A stretch of 64,000 bases of DNA from Patiria pectinifera. Taxonomy: Eukaryota > Echinodermata > Asteroidea > Valvatida > Asterinidae. The stretch's first letter is position 1; the number at the start of each line of letters is the position of its first letter. Location: the NCBI GenBank assembly GCA_029964075.1, contig CM057142.1, positions 37,946,392 through 38,010,391 of the forward strand, in the 5' to 3' direction. The position numbers and the translations under genes were made by a program. The notes under the pieces are model-generated. The model had not been told where the DNA came from. It did not search any database and saw only the letters and a program-made list of their open reading frames with translations. Positions 51,162 to 63,521 of the stretch are shown one piece after another.

Positions 51162-52830
51162 ACGAGTCCTTTCACAAGTCTGGTATTAAACAGGGAACCG
51201 TGTACGTGGATGAACATGAATGCTTTTTTGTCGCCATTCACTTGAATGATAATAACTTTGGAATGGGGGGGGGGGGCATTGTGGTGTACTTGTGAAGACT
51301 TGTGAGAACTCGTCATGAACTATGTGTTGGCAACACTATTAGGCCATTTAAAATGTATTTTTCAGTTTTCATCACCCCACGCGACGATTTTCAAGCTCGC
51401 CCCGATTTTGTTTATATTTGTATTTTTTTAATGTGTGTATTTTCTTCAATTAAGTATAGTTTCAGACAAATTTCTTACAAATCCTCGGGCAACTCCGTTT
51501 TTACAACGTGAAGTTTATCAGGTTTTTCTTCGCTTGGCGCATATAAACGCATGCGGCATGCATGAATTACGCGGACACTGGTTTCCACTGCTAGACATGG
51601 CTAGATCAGCAAGAACGATAATGAAAGATGTGGGAGCCAGCGTGGTGCATGTCCGAATCATGCCCAAACAGATTTCGAAGACTCGGACGTAAAAAGATTT
51701 CTGACGCAAACGGCGTTGGAAATGATCGAAACTATCAAAATATTTAACGAAGGACGTTTAATTAACACAACTTGGTCCCTCTTTCTGCATATATATTTTC
51801 TGCTTTCATTACTTTTTTTCTCGGTGTCAATGCTTTTGTTTGTGGTGTTTCAGCGAAGCGCGATTTTCCGTGTGAACGTTGCCGTGAGCAACCGCCGCGG
51901 CGGCGCGGCGGGCCGGTCCACATGGCAGTCCACGCATGATGTTATAGTGCGATACGGACCGTGTTGGCCTGGCATTTCCCCTTCGTAAGTAGTGATGTAA
52001 GCGACTTCAATTTTCCTCTTTTTTAGTGAGTATCGTCGGTCTTCAACTTAAAACCCGTAAACATGGATTCACCTCTTCTAGGTTTAACATTAGTTCCATA
52101 ACATTGGACTTCAGCGCCCTCAAGTCATTTTGGAAGTGAAAATTAAAGTGGAATTTATATAATGTAAATTATGAATTCCCCTCCCGACCGATTTTTTGTT
52201 TAGTCTGAGGATGTAAACGTCAAAAATCATTTTAACCCTCCGACGCAGAAACTAGCCCTTTTGGGGACCCAATTTGGTTAATTACCTTAATAAAAAAAAA
52301 AAAAATTCCAACCAATTCTGGTGATCTTCCATCTAATCCTAGCAAGAGACACCCTCTACGGATATATGCAGTCACCTTTAGTGTGTGACCCCGGGTCAGG
52401 CATATCTGAGCCTGACAACCTGGGCTGCCCATATACATGTACACGTGCACAAAACAAAGTCACTTACGGGTAGCCAAGTGCACGACTTGACCACAGACTA
52501 TGTATACAACATCTGTTTCCTGTCTATGACCTCCTTATTATAGTCTACAGACATGTCGAGATTGTGTACGTATAGATACTGTGTTGTGTAGCCTCAAACC
52601 AAGGCGCTAAATATCTGGGTCCCCGGAGGGACCCCTTACTGTAAGCGTGTTAGTAAATGGGTTTTCTGCGTCGGAGGGTTAAATGGCCTAAACTAAGGTA
52701 TTATTACGTAAGAAATAAGTAAGAATCTTACATGTATATTTAAGGCCAGTCTTATTGAATGCTGACATTTTAATTTTTTTGTTTGTTAATTTTAAATTTA
52801 ATTTTTTTTTTTACTGAAATAAAACATCAA
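51162..52830. other. Intergenic stretch, nothing recognised
   Basis: No supported gene or complete repeat. It contains minisatellite remnants (GAGTCCATCACGAGTCC), a GC-rich patch around 51890-51915 and polyT/A runs. Confidence 0.5.
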
Positions 52831-53001
52831 CAAAACCAACAGTATAAATCAGGCTTATGTCACAGTATGTAAATAAAAAAACATAGTGATGATGACCACG
52901 AAAAAAATGCATACTGCTTTTATTTCACTCTCAGTGCACAGAATAATTATTATGAAAAGCCAATGGACAAAAGACTACATAGATTACTTAATAGTCACGT
53001 C

Positions 53002-53416
53002 CAGCGGCGTAGCTACGGGGGCGTGTTGGGGGGGGGGGGGGCAAGCCCCCTAAAAAACCGCGCCCCCCAGTCGCCCCACTGGAAAACTGGAGAAAAGCAG
53101 TCGTATGAGTTCCCATGATTAGCGGGTTGAACATTAAGTGCCTTTTTCACTTTTTTTGTGTATTTTTCCGCAAAACCTTGTTGTTCGCGAGTGGCTTTTT
53201 ATTTTAACGTCCCGTGGAAAGCGAATAACGCTGGCCATTGTCCAACAACGACCATGATATCGGTTTTGAAATCCGCCCCATGGGAAGATGGTGTTCTCCC
53301 CCCCCCCCTCCACCCCTCTATTTGATTTTACGGATGAAATTGGGCGCCCCTCCATAGTAACATCCAGCCCCGCCCCCTCGCCCCCTGCCAAGGATGAGAT
53401 CCTGGCTACGCCGCTG
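53002..53416. mobile_element. hAT-like MITE, 415 bp, absent from copy B
   Basis: Inverted ends CAGCGGCGTAGC / GCTACGCCGCTG. Flanks GTCACGTC and GTCGTATC differ only by transitions, and the duplicate locus has the unoccupied octamer GTCATATC (60736-60743), so the insertion is supported by an empty site. Confidence 0.85.
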
Positions 53417-56400
53417 GTCGTATCCCGTGCATGACAGAAGCATACAATGAGTTGTAGTGAGTCCATCAAGAGTTAGTCATTGCCTCACGATAATATTTAA
53501 TCACAAGTTTACGCGTCACAACTATAACAAGGGATTAACAGTGACAAAGGAATCTCTTTGTACATCTGTTCGATTTTTGGGTGACAGGGAAAAGATCCAC
53601 TTTTTACAAATTTTGATTGACTATTTGCGTAGCTTGCTTGTGATGGCTCGTGATGACTTGTGATGTCTTGTGACAACTTCATTTCTGCACACTGAGTGAA
53701 TACGATAAGTTTCCAAAAATCTCATGACCCCAATTTCATGTTCGCACAGTGTGTAGTATTGAACTTGAACTGACCTGTAATGTTGAACAGCGCCCTCTGT
53801 CATAAACGTGGAACTAAATGCAGTGTGAATGTTTTCACATTACGTAAAGGTGAAGGTTGACTCTGCTATTTTTCTCTACTAAATTTTATTACCGTTTTGT
53901 TATTAATTGATGCATTTTATTAATTGATATATAATAATGAAACTATTAAATTGCTTGAAGTGGGCGTCCTTTTTTTTTTTTATCTCCCTCCCTATGAGTT
54001 GACCATCTTTTGACATTACCATAGAACAAAATTTTCGAAAGAAGACAATATCGCATCAAGGATAAAAGTAGTTACACAGATCGGATGGCCATTGAAAATT
54101 CAAAAATCGCGGTGGTGGCGGGGAGGACATATGTAGCAAGATATGCGACAGAGGGACCCCCTCCTTTATGTTGGTCATTGTGTTACCAGAATCTCAGGAG
54201 TATCTGGGTGGAGGGGGGGGGGGTAGTAGGTGGCAATAATCTAGGGTGAGTATAGGGTGTAGGGACATGGGGGGGGGGGTACCACTCTGTCACAAATCGT
54301 GCTGGGTTTAGGGAAGGAGAATGGACCTAATTTGACGCTAATGGCACTCTTTTTCCTTTTTCTTTCTTTGCCTTACATCATAAAACCGACAATTTACTTT
54401 TTTTGACAATATTATTCCAAGCCAGGATTATATTTTAGCCAATTCGATCTTTCTTTCTTTCTTTTATCATAAAACTGACAGTTTACTTTTTTTGACAATT
54501 CAAAGCCAGGATAATAATTTAGCCAGTTTGATCTTCCCAAAGTATACGCACAACAACATTTGTACAATTTACAGTTCAGGGGTAAACACTTTCAGTACAT
54601 TAATTAATAAAAACAAATCTATCAGGGATTTATTGATCTTATCCGCATGTTGCATTTTATCATTTAAATTTAAAAAAAAAAGCACAAACGTTTGAGCGTA
54701 ATAATAATAGTGCCTCCCACGGAAGTTTCCTACAGCAAATTAAATTTGCATACGCCCGCTTGATGTGCACCCGCACATTTGAAGTGTCGAGCTGGCTTTA
54801 ATTGTTTCGTCTCTACTTTAATACAATATTATTACAATTCTGTATTATTTATTATAATGAATTAATTAAGCAAAATATAACCAACCTCACGCTAAAATGG
54901 CTTTTTCACCGGAGAGGAACACCCAAAACATGGAAAACCCTCAGTTGGTGCAGAAGTGGCTGTAAAACTGAGGCCGCTGCCTTAAATAACATCTCGATTG
55001 TGCTCATGAATATGCAAATTCGTATGATGAGCATATAAACAAGAAAGGCCCGAAAACCCTCAAAGCAAGCAATACAAGATTTGAAAATCAATTAAAGTTG
55101 AATTGAACACAAGGCCAAGGACGCATTTTAATGATTGCAGTTAAACAGAAAATCTATTACATGTACATGTACTTTGCAATAATTATGCCACCTATTACTA
55201 ATGCCGACACAATGGAAAAAGAAATATTAGACCGGTAAATATGCAAATTCAACTTACAAACACAGCATTGTACTTGTTGTGTTCAACAATTAAGGTATGC
55301 AGAAAACATTATACGTCTGGTGAAAACTTCTTACAAGTAACAGCAGCAGAGGTGGAAAATAAACAGTGACGAAAGCAACTAACACTAGTAACTTAGTAAG
55401 ACACACAAGATATAACGGTCGCAAAACAGAATCTCAAAAAGAACATTATCTGTAACAATGATCGTCTGGGAAAACATTTAATTGCTGTCCAGCCTGCATC
55501 TGCGCTTCGTCTGGCCTATGATACTTTACATATCAAGGACAACCCTTACCATGTCAAAGTCACATAACATTTGGTAAGTTAAGTTCATTGTTAGTATGAA
55601 ATCAATCGAATTCATCATTGATGAGCAGGGGTTCGCTAGAGGGGGGGGGGGCGTTTTGTCTGCAAAATCGTCCTATCGGCAAAATCGTATGAATTATAGA
55701 CTTCCAATTGTCCCTTCCGTTTCTAACGGCGCCCCATAAGTCAAAATGCTGCCCCCCCCCCTCCCGGCAACCAGGAATAAATTCAGGTGTGTATTTGCCT
55801 GCAATTGGGGACCCCCATTGTCCCTCTTTTGTTTGTACTTCTAACTTTTTAGGAAGACCTCCCATATGTTTTGACACGAATCCAAATAGCGGACCTCTCG
55901 GTAATTGGGCACCCTATATTGTCCTCTTGTTCAACGTCCCCAATGCAGAAACAAACTCACACACATCCACGTTTGTTTATGGTGTATAATCGAGGATTTT
56001 ATATTGTTCTTCTTCCCTTTTCCTTTGTTTATACTTTTAACTAGTTATAACTTTTTGGACACAACTCTCATTGGTTTTGTACACGTTTTTCAACCGAGGA
56101 GTCCTCGATTTGGTATCTGTCCTCGATTCATCGATGATGTTGCACGTGTGTGTCCTCGATTTACACCATAAACAAACGCACATAATTATTTACCTTTCAA
56201 TTTTTTCATGATTTCCATGGATGTCCGTTTTCATTTTGCGACGGATAAAAACCCAAAATGCCTCTAAACCTGTTTTCCAGAGAGGGTGAAACCGTGTGCA
56301 AGTCCAGAAAATGTTCACACTTTCTTCACGGTGGACCTATTTTGTTCACAGGTCCACGAACAGTATGCAAAATTAGAGCACACCTTCACACAGTCTAGCG

Positions 56401-56419
56401 ACGCCCGTGTGGAATATAA

Positions 56420-57122
56420 CTACAGAATTGCCTTCATAATGATAGAAATGCCAACCACCAGGAGAGCTGCATAATCGACTCTCAGCCGATTAGAGCCGCC
56501 ATCGGCGTTTTCCGTCAGCACAGCAACGATGCGCACAGGACCGCCACTCCCATCCCCAATTTTCATCGGCAGTGCATAGGCCGTTGCACCTGTGGTCGGC
56601 AACAAGTCCACGTTGGCCACATTCTCCATGCCGAAGATGTTCTCCTTAAGCAGGACCTCGTGAACCGCGAAGTCCACCTGGCTCTGGCCGGACTCGAGAG
56701 AAGCCGAATCAATGCCAACGCCGCTGACTTGTGTGTTATCCACCAGCCAGGTTGCAGCAGCCTTGGAGATCCCTGGAAAATGCAGCAATGAATTGCCATC
56801 TGCGTCTAAGTAGTCATCCTCTCCCGCGTAACCATAATACGCCGACCGGTTGGTCCAATGCGCTCCGTAGCCGGTATAGACGAAAAGCAAAGCGCCGTCG
56901 GGAACTGGTCCGTTGGCAGACACCCAGTCGGTCAGATCAGCTGGTGACAGCTGGTAGTCGGCGTTCGCCGCAGCCTTGGCTGACACGTCCACCCTCACAG
57001 CGGGACCAACGAGGTTCCTGGCAGGGATTTGGTCAACTCGCCATTTGCCTTTTGCCGCGTGCGCTGGGGCGTCCATGTGTGTACCAAAGTGCTCTGCAGT
57101 GGAAAACTTGTTACCTTCCAAC
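56420..57122 (-). CDS. Cyclase-family gene copy A, exon 2 (catalytic domain)
   Basis: Acceptor TTTTGAACAG|G completes Trp70. 703 nt to a TAG at 56422-56420. Carries the metal-binding motif, a YTGYGAHW loop, GVGIDSASLE and the hydrophobic tail. Uninterrupted frame. Confidence 0.88.
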
Positions 57123-59132
57123 CTGTTCAAAACAAAGTAAACTTTTCTTGAAAGGCTAACAACACAAGAAAACTGAACATACATACACTACACTGCAGGT
57201 CCACAAATCGGCATCATTTATAAGAAGGCAAAACTTACAATGGAATGGCTCGTTTGTTCTTATGCATTATTTTTTATTTCCATTCGTGGGGGGAAGCTAT
57301 GAGCTACTTTTGATTCAGTCATTTTAGATTCTCCTCAAACTTTTTTTAGAACCTCGCCCTGTCCTCTTTTGAAAAAGCGCAGCTTTAGGAGAGCCAGAAC
57401 AACAAGTTAATCATGTCATTCGGTTTTAAGCTGTCAGTCACAAGCTATAGAGCTATTGCATACAGCAGCCATCTTTAGGTGTGTTTTGTTATGATAATTC
57501 TACGATGAATGAACGAGAAGTCTATTTTGCGTATTCCGGCTGCATAAAAGGACACACGTCAAAGATTATTGCAGTGCAAATGATTTAATCGAACGAACCG
57601 TGACGAGGAATTCGTTGTTATTGTTAACCCGTGCGAGTTGTTAGTTGAGTTGTAAATTAACTTCTATGTTTGACTTGTGACTGACTCGATTACTAAGGAA
57701 TAAATGTGTGCTTGGCCGGTTTTAAAATAACGCTCTGTTTAAGACCGCGGTTGGAGTCTGGATTCTGATAATTACCCGAGCCGAAAGCGAGGGTAATTAT
57801 CAGCATTCAGACTCCAACCGGTTTTAATCATAGTGTTTAATACCGGCCAAGCGCATATTTAAATCAAAACTTTTCCGTCCAAAAGTCAAGCAAGTCAAAC
57901 ATAATAAATTCCCAACGATTTTGTTCAACAATTTTACTTTATAGTTTCGGGACATCTCTCTAGCTATATTATATTATGTGCAGTCTCACGAGTAGAGTTA
58001 AACAGCTCCCTATGGAGATCAGCGCGTCGCGCGTACTGGGCGATGTGACGCAGAACGCAGCAGTGCCGGTGTATTGTGAATTTAGGACTACACAAATGGT
58101 GGTTTGAGGGGAAGTAGTGGGAATTACTGGTCCTGAGGTGTATGTCAGCTTGACCTACACCGAGGGACCAGTAATTCCAACTATTTTCCAGAAATAAACA
58201 ATGCTGTATTTGTTTTACTACACCTCATAAATACAAGTAGCCTCACTGCCTTTTTAGTAGCCTCACTGTCTTGTCGTTCTTCGTCAGTCAATGACGGAAA
58301 TCTAGTAACGTTACCCGTACTCGTAGACGCCATTGTTGTTTCTGAGCTGCAAAGTTTCGTGTGTCATGGCACCAGGGTTGAAATAGTCTGGTGCCTCAGT
58401 AGTTACAATGACTACAACAACAGACTGGTTCGGTAAAGATTACTAGCCACAGACTACATGTCTACGAACGGGTTCCAGAGGGAATTTTTGGTGCTACCAA
58501 AGAAAATACCGCACGGCAGCGAGCTGGATACTCACCGGGATGACGCCACCTGGGCGCGTATCATTTCCACTTCCCGGACACGCGGCGGAATCGGCCAATG
58601 ACGTGCTCCAATTTGATCATGAATATTTATGAGGTGTAGTAATTATAAATACAGCTTTAATTGTTGCATGTTGTTTCACAACGCAAAATACAGGGTATAA
58701 GCCATATTACCACGCTTCATTGCTAGTAATTTGGCGTTCTCGTTTGCTTAGCACATTATTACAATATTTCGCTAAGCGACGTTTTCTGTAGAATTAAGGT
58801 AGATGGAATGAAATTGAGCACCGGTGTTAATTAACCACGATTTGTTTCTCTTATTGAAGACTGTACGAAGATACCACTCGGTCCTGTCCAGTATTAACTT
58901 AGATGTAGAAGACGATGTCTTACCAAGGCGTGGAAGGCGTTGGTCCTCTCTGGAGTATCGTCAGCTCGAACGGTGTAGATCCCGGCCAACCTAGGGTTGT
59001 TACATTGTCGTACTTGTACGTCATGTCCAGGACTTCACCCTTCTTAAGTGCCGTTGCTAGCCCTGCAGCAAGCACTAACCCTAGCAGGGTCAGATGTGGC
59101 AACATGGTGTGCTTCGGAAGATGTGTAGCCAT
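56420..59132 (-). CDS. Secreted cyclase-family protein (kynurenine formamidase / isatin hydrolase-like), copy A
   Basis: Two exons (58924-59132 and 56420-57122) give 303 residues. Start ATG at 59132 has a good context (ACAATGG); residues 10-28 form a signal peptide (MLPHLTLLGLVLAAGLATAL). The cyclase signature HFGTHMDAPAH is at residues 81-91; known for the family: His81, His85 and Asp87 bind the metal and the last His acts in catalysis. TYKYDNVTTLGWPG in exon 1 also fits the fold. The last ~18 residues (DYAALLVVGISIIMKAIL) are hydrophobic, behind a small polar GGSN stretch. Known: such enzymes hydrolyse a cyclic or formyl amide. Inferred: an extracellular, possibly GPI-anchored, metal-dependent amidohydrolase; the substrate is unknown. 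A close paralogue starts 7.1 kb to the right. Confidence 0.86.
57720..58200. repeat. Intronic hairpins and repeat family R4, copy 2
   Basis: 57750-57823 is a 28-bp-armed hairpin (GGTTGGAGTCTGGATTCTGA against its complement, loop about 14 nt). 57855-58100 matches 9500-9760. 58108-58183 is a second dyad (GGAATTACTGGTCC ... GGACCAGTAATTCC). All within the cyclase intron (57123-58923). Confidence 0.75.
58924..59132 (-). CDS. Cyclase-family gene copy A, exon 1 (signal peptide)
   Basis: 209 nt, ends CCTTG|GTAAGA in phase 2, residues 1-70. Contains the signal peptide and the first strand region KKGEVLDMTYKYDN. Confidence 0.85.
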
Positions 59133-60600
59133 TGTATTTGGATCTCAGTTCTCTGTCAAATAAAATGTAAAACTTTCTAAAATTATTTTGCGACTTTGCA
59201 TTTTTGAAGTTAATTTCCGAGGGAAACATACGGAAGTTTCTTTAGAAACAGAAGAAAGGATGACAACGCGTGTATGCAGTTTTAGTGCTCTAACCTCATA
59301 TTGTTTTCGGTCTGCTTGCCCTCCAGAAAAGCGTGAAACTAAGGGGTTTATGTTATTGTCCCTATACTGTTCGCGGAATGATTGTCTACATTCGTTCAAC
59401 ATTAATAAAACGCTGGGCAGAAGTTAAAAAATGGAATGGATTGGTTCAAGTCGATGTCGGCCATATTGCATTAGAGCGCTTGGCATTTGATCACGTAACC
59501 GTGGGTTTTGGTGTTAAATGAAAGCCCGACAGGTAGGGCAAAGAAAACAATGTTCTTTGACGTCAAAAATACATATATAAAGAATACCTATTATTGTTTT
59601 TAAAATCGGTTGTCAGGGCAATTGTGAACATCCCACTGAATTAGTTTTGGTATCATTTTGATCCCGATAAATTCAATTTCATCCCGATCGGCCGACGTGT
59701 TCCAGAGCTAAAGGTTTCGGCTAGGGTTAGGACCAGCTAACTACTCTTACCAACAGTCTCCACTCCAGCTGGACGAACTTCAGTGCACAACCAGAGACAC
59801 AGTTGCGGCATGCACATATCTGTTGAACGGTCTTACATAAACTTCTCTCGGTTTCCGCCGGTAATGCCCTTTGTACCATTCCTCGTGACGGAATGTTTCA
59901 GTCAGTGATATTTGTTGGTTGTTAATAATTGCTAAATGAGTGCCAGCCAGGGGTGGTAACCATTGTCGTCATTCAATATCAAGTTTTGCCCATTGTCGAC
60001 ATTTTTAACAGCAAATAAGATAGGAATCTCGGCTGCGATATAATAATCGGCTAGCACGCATTTTTTCCCTGCAACTTAGTACCGTCGTCGACCTGAACGA
60101 GCGTATGTAAATCACGTGTGAGAAATGACATTTAGAGCAGTTTTGAGAAAATTGTCCTGAAAGTTTGTGGCGCAATTGGTTAGGTGAATGGTTTTGGGTC
60201 TGGTGTACGCTTTTGTTCGTACCCATATTTAGAACTTTTCTACTGTTTATTATGTTTCGTTGAAATAGATTTCATCTCTTTGTTGATCCTTCTAGTCAAT
60301 TACAAGTACCAAGTTCAATTAGGGCATTGAAAGATTATGACAAACGGCGCATGCAGCAAACAGATGCCTTGTTGTTAAACTGTGTTCTGAAATCAAAAGC
60401 TATTCAATCAATTGTTGATGATTAACACAGATGCTTTAAAAAATGGGATAGTGTTCGTTGATAATAATCAAATTTATAGCTTGTCAGTTATGAATAAAGG
60501 AGGATTTTGATAACCTATATAATTACGAACACAGGCCTACTGTAAATAAAAATTTGATTGAAAGCATATATAATTTAAACTTTGGAATTTTTTTTAAACA
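59133..60600. other. Upstream region of cyclase copy A
   Basis: No supported coding region. It should hold the promoter, but I see no convincing TATA or initiator. AT-rich, with short polyA/T runs. Confidence 0.4.
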
Positions 60601-60980
60601 TAGGCCTACACAAAACCAACTTTTTAATTGTTTCACAGCATAAATAATAAAGATAGTGATGGCCTACAAAATGGACTGTACTGCTTCATGTTTCACTTTC
60701 AGTGAACAAATTATGAAAAGTCAATGGAAAAAAAAGTCATATCCCGTGTATGACAGAATCGTAAAATTAGCATGTAGTGAGTCGATCAAGAGTTAGCCAT
60801 TGCCTCACAATTCAATCACAAGCCAAACCACTTGTCAAATCACAAGTTTACGTGTCACAAGATTAGTATAACAAGGGATTAACGGTGACAAAGAATTCTG
60901 CTTTGTGTCTATTCGATTTCTTGCGTGACTAGGAGATGTGATCATTTTGATCGACTATTTGCGTAGCTTGTGATGGCTCG

Positions 60981-61497
60981 TCATGACTTGTGATGTCTTG
61001 TGGTAACTTCATTTCTGCACACTGTGTGAATACGATGAGTTTCCGAAAATGTCATGACCCCATTCTATGAAGCCCGGGAAGGGACAGGGTGGAATTTTTT
61101 TTTTGGAGTTTGCTAATTCGTTCGCACGAATTACTAATTCGTTCGCACGAATTACTAATCCGTTCGCACGAATTAGTAATTCGTTCGCACGAATTAGTAA
61201 TTCGTTCGAACGAATTACTAATTCTTGGGAACGAATTAGTAATTCGTGGGAACGAATTAGTAATTCGTTCGAACGAATTAGTAATTCGTTCGAACGAAAT
61301 AGTAATTCGTGCGAACGAATTAGGAATTCGTGCGAACGAATTACTAATTCGTGCGAACGAATTAGGAAATTCCAAAAAAAAATTCCACCCTGTCCCTTCC
61401 CGGGCTTCATAGTCATGACTTGTGATGTCTTGTGGTAACTTAATTTCTGCACACTGAGTGAATACGATGAGTTTCCGAAAATGTCATGACCCCATTC
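60981..61497. repeat. 85-bp direct duplication flanking the 21-bp-repeat foldback
   Basis: 60981-61065 and 61413-61497 are the same 85-bp segment with two differences; copy A has it once (near 53650-53735). The foldback sits exactly between the two. Confidence 0.85.
61065..61412. mobile_element. Palindromic foldback element, 348 bp, with twelve 21-bp repeats
   Basis: Outer arms of 47-49 bp (CTATGAAGCCCGGGAAGGGA ...) are almost perfect inverted repeats. The centre (61114-61365) is twelve units of the type TAATTCGTTCGCACGAATTA plus one base, each unit itself a dyad. Because the unit is 21 bp and stop-free, at least four frames on both strands stay open; no protein is inferred. Absent from copy A. 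Confidence 0.85.
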
Positions 61498-62044
61498 CAT
61501 GTTCGCACAGTGTGCAGAATTGAAGTTGAACTCACCGGTAACGTTGAACAGCGCCCTCTGTCATAAGCTGGGAAATAAATGCAGTGTTAATGTTTTCACA
61601 TTGCCATGTCTCGTAAAGCTGAAGGTTGACTCTGCTATTTTTCTCTGTTAAATTTTATTACCGTTTTTGTTATTAATTGATACATTTTATTAATTGATAA
61701 ATGATGATGAAACTTCAAAGGGGTAAAGTGGGCGTCCTTTATTTGAAAAATCTCCCTTCCTTAATATGACCATGTTTCGATATATTAGCATTGACGGATC
61801 CAGAATGACATTTTGGAAATGCCAAGAAGACGGAAGTTTCCTATACGGAAAAAAAATGAATTTGCCTATGCCCGCTTGATGTGCGCCCGCGCACTTGACA
61901 TGTCGAGCTGGCTTTAATTTTTTCGTCCCTAATTATGCAAACCCAACGGCTTCTGATATTATTATTAATTAATTAAGCAGAATATAACCAACCTCGCGCT
62001 AAAATTGCTTTTTTTTTTCAACAGAGAGGATCACCCCCCCCCCA

Positions 62045-62615
62045 AAAGGATATTATCCGTATCAACCCCAAGACATGTTTGATCACTCATGCATTGGTTA
62101 CCACACTTTTGTGCGTGTTTCTCTTGAAAAGTACATCCGAAAGAGTAGCCTGTGGTTATGCAAAATATTGGAGGCTCTTTGAACCGTGTTAAAAAGTTAT
62201 AGGGCCAAGTTGAAAAGTTAAGGAACCTAGTTTACCTGAAGTTCGGTTTGTCCGATGACTTCGATGAGGTTGCCACCAACTCGTCATCGCTTTCTTCTGA
62301 TGTGAATGAGGAGGAATGGTCATCAGAGGATATTTCTGAACCCCTATCCGCGAAAATTTCGTCGAGAATTTCAGAAGCGTCGGCCATGTCTGGTTTTCTG
62401 GTTGTGGGTTATCGTCCAATCAGAGGCCGATGCCAAAATTGAGGGCGCTATTTACATTTCAGTTGCACGTGTAATTGCCGTGTGCCATTTGGAGCTTTTG
62501 GGAACAACAGAGTATCGAATTTGTGGTACAAAGGGTCACATTGGTAAAGAGACTACATGCCACTTTGAGCACAGGTGGCACTCATGGGGCTGATAGGGTT
62601 ATGTTGGCAGCCTTT
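62045..62615. other. Copy-B-specific insertion of unknown type
   Basis: Between blocks matching 54895-54925 and 54940 onward in copy A, copy B has about 570 bp extra. A short Ser/Asp/Glu-rich open frame (62248-62442) lies inside, but no domain is recognisable and no inverted ends were seen. Confidence 0.45.
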
Positions 62616-63521
62616 GGTACAGAAGTGGCTGGAACACTGAGGCCGCTGCCTTAAATAACATCTTGACTTTGCTCATGAATATGCAAATTCGTATGAGCAT
62701 ACAAACAAGAAAGGCCCGAAAACCCTTGAAGCAAGCAATACACGATTTGAAAATGAACACAAGGCCAAGGACGCATTTCAATGATTGCAGTTGAAAAGAA
62801 AATCTCTCACCTATTACTAATGCCAACACAATGGAAAAAGAAATATTAGGCCTATTACTATATTATTAGTAAATATGCAAATTCAACTTACAAACACAGC
62901 ATTGTACTTGTTTTGTGTTCAACAAGGTATGCAGAAAACATTGTACGTCTGGTGAAAACTTCTCATAAGTAACAGCAGCAGAGGTGGAAAATGAACAGTG
63001 ACGAAAGCAATGGCATTATGGAAAACACTAGTAACTTAGTAAGACACAAGATATAACGGTCGCAAAACAGAATCTCAAAAAGAACATTATCTTCAAACAA
63101 TGATCGTCTGAAAACAATTAATTGTTGTCCAGCCTGCATCTGCGCTTCGTCTGGCCTATTGTACTTTACATAATTATTAAGGACAACATAAACATTAAAG
63201 TAACATAAAATTTGGTAATTTAAGTTCATTGTTAGTATTTGGTAATTTAAGTTCATTGTTAGCATGAAATCAATCCAATTCAATATGGATGGGCATGGGC
63301 GTCGCTAGAGAAGGGAGGGGGAGGCGTTTTGTCTATCTGCACAATTGTCCTGTCGGCAAAATCGTGTGAATAACGCACTTCCCATTCTCCCTTCCGTTTC
63401 TAACGGCGCCCCATAAGACAAATGCCAACCCCCCCGGCAACCAGGAATACATTCTTTGATCATCCCACCCCCCCCCACCACCACCTTCAGATTGGTCTAG
63501 CGACGTCCATGTGGAATGTAA

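Larger units (their letters stand above)
52830..60600. repeat. Segmental tandem duplication, copy A (about 7.8 kb)
   Basis: Blocks at 52914-52990, 53418-54000, 54720-55790 and 56390-57000 recur in order at 60678-60740, 60741-61780, 61831-63450 and 63490-64000. Copy-specific insertions separate the blocks. The right boundary is inferred from where copy B begins. Confidence 0.82.

Noticed and set aside
56731-57159. 142-codon plus-strand frame opposite the cyclase exon
   Set aside because: Antisense shadow of the cyclase coding sequence; the minus-strand frame has the HFGTHMDAPAH motif.
61114-61365. CRISPR-like regular array
   Set aside because: Units are contiguous with no spacers, and the genome is animal.
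61009-61500. Several overlapping 100-160 codon frames on both strands
   Set aside because: All arise from the 21-bp stop-free palindromic repeat; none has a plausible gene structure.
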